A DNA stretch of 64,000 nt from UBA8516 sp035455245 (GTDB taxonomy: Archaea; Thermoproteota; Nitrososphaeria; Nitrososphaerales; Nitrosopumilaceae). The notes beneath the pieces are model-generated. The model had not been told where the DNA came from. It saw only the letters and a list, made by a program, of their open reading frames with translations, and ran no database searches. Where the stretch lies: positions 37,747 to 101,746 of the forward strand of contig DATIFN010000025.1 of NCBI GenBank assembly GCA_035455245.1, given 5' to 3'. This document shows, piece after piece, positions 62,101 through 64,000 of the stretch (the first letter of the stretch is position 1; each line of letters starts with the position of its first letter). A program made the position numbers and the translations under genes.

Positions 62101-64000
62101 TTGACAGATTGGTCATCAATAGAATCTAAGTGGCGCAAAAAATGGCAGGATGAAAAAAACTTTGAGGTGGATCCTGCAGAGAAGAAAAAATTCTTTGTGA
62201 CAGTGGCTTATCCATATCCAAATTCACCACAACACATAGGCCATGGGAGGACTTACACTTTGGCAGACGTTCATGCACGATTTATGCGCATGCGCGGATA
62301 TAACGTACTTTTCCCAATGGGATTTCATTATACAGGAACGCCAATTCTTGGTATGGCAAGACGTGTTCAAGAAAACGACAAAGAATTAATTGAAGCATTT
62401 AGAACAATTTACAAAGTACCAGAACAGAACATAAAAGAGTTTTCAGAGCCCGTAAAAATTGCAAGCTATTTTCATCAAGAGATAAAGTCGGGAATGATAG
62501 AAATGGGATATTCTATAGATTGGAGAAGAGAGTTTACAACAATCGATCCTGTATACAACAAGTTTATAGAATGGCAATTTAGGAAATTAAAAAGCAAAAA
62601 TCTTGTCATACAAGGTTCTCATCCGGTGGGGTGGTGTCCAAAAGATCAGAATCCAGTATCGCAACATGACACTTTAGGAGACGTAGAACCTAGTTTTACT
62701 GAATACGTACTTATTAAATTTGAATATGATAATTACATCATACCCACAGCTACCCTCAGACCAGAAACAATTTTTGGTGTCACCAATCTCTGGGTAAATC
62801 CCGATGTCACATACAAGATAGTTGATGTTGATGGAGAAAAGTGGATTGTAAGTGCAGAGTGTGCCAGAAAGCTAGAATTTATGGATAAAAAAATTGTTTT
62901 GATTAATGAAATTAAGGGTTCGGTACTAATTGGTAAAAAAGTCAAAGTCCCTGAAAGAAATGAGAATGTGGTAATACTTCCTGCTGGCTTTGTTAAAAGT
63001 GATAATGGTACGGGCATGGTGATGTCCGTGCCAGCTCATGCACCATTTGACTATCAATCTTTAGAAGACATTAAGAAAAATTTAGGCAATTTTGAACAAA
63101 GTGTTTTGGATGCTGCTAATGCGATACATCCAATATCAATCATCCAAACCGAGGGATATGGAGAGATTCCTGCCAAGGAACTCATTGAAAAGTTTAAGAT
63201 AGAGGATCAAAATAGTCCTATCCTCGAAGAGGCCACAAAGGAACTGTATGGCAAAGAGTTCTATGAAGGAAGGTTAAAAAATAACACAGGTAAATTTGCG
63301 GGAAAAAAAATAATCGAGGTTAAGGACGAGGTAAAAAAATGGATTTTACAACAAAAAAAAGCAGACATTCTATTTGAACTAAATGATGGTCCCGTTAGAT
63401 GTAGATGCGGTGCTGAATGTGTTGTAAAGATTCTAAACAATCAATGGTTTTTAGATTACGCCAACAAAAATTGGAAGAAAGATGCTCACTCTTGCATCAA
63501 TGAAATGAAAATTCTTCCCGAAGACATACGTAATGAATTCAATTATGTAGTAGACTGGTTAAGGGAGCGAGCCTGCGCGAGACAACATGGTCTAGGGACT
63601 AAATTGCCATGGGATGAAAATTGGATAGTTGAGAGTCTTTCTGACTCTGTAATTTACATGGCATATTACATTCTTGCAAAATATGTAAACAAAAAACAAA
63701 TTATCGCTGAGAATCTAGGAGATGCATTTTTTGATTACATATTCTTGGAAGAGGGTGATGCTGCTACAGTTGCTACGAATTGTAAAATTACAGAAAATCT
63801 TTTGGAAAGTATCAAAAATGAATTTTTGTATTTTTATCCTGTAAATGCAAGACATTCGGGCCGAGATCTTGTTCCAAATCATTTGACGTTTTTCGTATTT
63901 AATCACATTGCAATATTCCCAAAGAAACACTGGCCTGAAGAGATTGTTGTAAACGGATCCGTTCTCATGGATGGAAAAAAGATGTCAAAATCAATGGGAA
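62101..64000 (+). CDS. leuS: Leucyl-tRNA synthetase (partial)
   Basis: At least 633 residues from a TTG start five bases after alaS; runs off the window. HIGH motif in SPQHIGHGRTYTLADVHARF, the CP1 editing domain (TATLRPETIFGVTNLWVNP) and KMSKS at the window end (DGKKMSKSMG). It charges tRNA-Leu. Archaeal/eukaryotic-type LeuRS. The C-terminal anticodon domain is missing here only because the window ends. Confidence 0.95.
   Translation, partial: MTDWSSIESKWRKKWQDEKNFEVDPAEKKKFFVTVAYPYPNSPQHIGHGRTYTLADVHARFMRMRGYNVLFPMGFHYTGTPILGMARRVQENDKELIEAFRTIYKVPEQNIKEFSEPVKIASYFHQEIKSGMIEMGYSIDWRREFTTIDPVYNKFIEWQFRKLKSKNLVIQGSHPVGWCPKDQNPVSQHDTLGDVEPSFTEYVLIKFEYDNYIIPTATLRPETIFGVTNLWVNPDVTYKIVDVDGEKWIVSAECARKLEFMDKKIVLINEIKGSVLIGKKVKVPERNENVVILPAGFVKSDNGTGMVMSVPAHAPFDYQSLEDIKKNLGNFEQSVLDAANAIHPISIIQTEGYGEIPAKELIEKFKIEDQNSPILEEATKELYGKEFYEGRLKNNTGKFAGKKIIEVKDEVKKWILQQKKADILFELNDGPVRCRCGAECVVKILNNQWFLDYANKNWKKDAHSCINEMKILPEDIRNEFNYVVDWLRERACARQHGLGTKLPWDENWIVESLSDSVIYMAYYILAKYVNKKQIIAENLGDAFFDYIFLEEGDAATVATNCKITENLLESIKNEFLYFYPVNARHSGRDLVPNHLTFFVFNHIAIFPKKHWPEEIVVNGSVLMDGKKMSKSMG

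Noticed and set aside
1..64000. CRISPR arrays, insertion sequences, prophage or integrase genes
   Set aside because: No regularly spaced repeats, transposase or integrase motifs, or att-like duplications next to the three tRNA genes were seen.

Overview
The window is a contiguous piece of an archaeal chromosome. Protein content points to a low-GC ammonia-oxidising archaeon (Nitrososphaerota, probably Nitrosopumilales). The markers are archaeal-type informational genes (RpoD, Spt5/NusG, SecE, exosome Rrp4/41/42, SBDS, Pcc1, Nob1, Cbf5, DtdA, AlaRS), coenzyme F420 gene cofE, ATP-dependent PEP carboxykinase, a fused gamma-alpha 2-oxoacid:ferredoxin oxidoreductase, many TTG/GTG starts, and TATA boxes about 25-28 bases before start codons (leaderless transcripts). 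The genus is an inference; no rRNA or amo gene is present.

1-4.8 kb: a truncated secreted protein, several tiny cysteine-rich proteins (one metallothionein-like), tRNA-Glu, a tRNA-splicing endonuclease homologue lacking the usual catalytic His, uL16/L10e and tRNA-Gly. 4.8-13.8 kb: a CPA2 antiporter, a two-gene operon of a winged-helix protein and an AAA+/ORC-like ATPase, a divergent C2H2-like microprotein with a tandem 10-bp promoter repeat, a long coiled-coil protein, a membrane GT2 glycosyltransferase and a tandem-rhodanese sulfurtransferase. This wHTH/ATPase/coiled-coil locus is my best candidate for an undescribed system.

13.8-22.7 kb: NAD kinase, Nob1, XPF nuclease, then a compact RNA-processing operon (SBDS, Rrp4, Rrp41, Rrp42, L37Ae, Pcc1, prefoldin beta), with the divergent rpoD-L18e-L13-S9-nucleotidyltransferase operon. 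22.7-36 kb: two adjacent isopropylmalate-isomerase-type pairs of different ancestry, cofE, three uncharacterised genes, the 2-oxoacid oxidoreductase, a radical SAM protein, a D-2-hydroxyacid dehydrogenase, an LhgO-like oxidase and an intron-containing tRNA-Ser(GGA).

36-54 kb: secreted Ig-like/TPR and membrane-anchored proteins, the distal spc operon (L18, S5, L30, L15, SecY, adenylate kinase, EMC3-like DUF106, CMP kinase, Cbf5), argF-FtsY-prefoldin alpha (FtsY carries an unusual C-terminal extension), a broken two-TM gene, superoxide dismutase, a membrane-anchored subtilase, PEPCK, a displaced L32e-L19e pair, alkyltransferase and DtdA. 54-64 kb: secE-nusG-L11, an Lrp regulator, L1-L10, an inverted L12 separated by a TRIC channel gene, then alaS and the start of leuS, which runs off the window.
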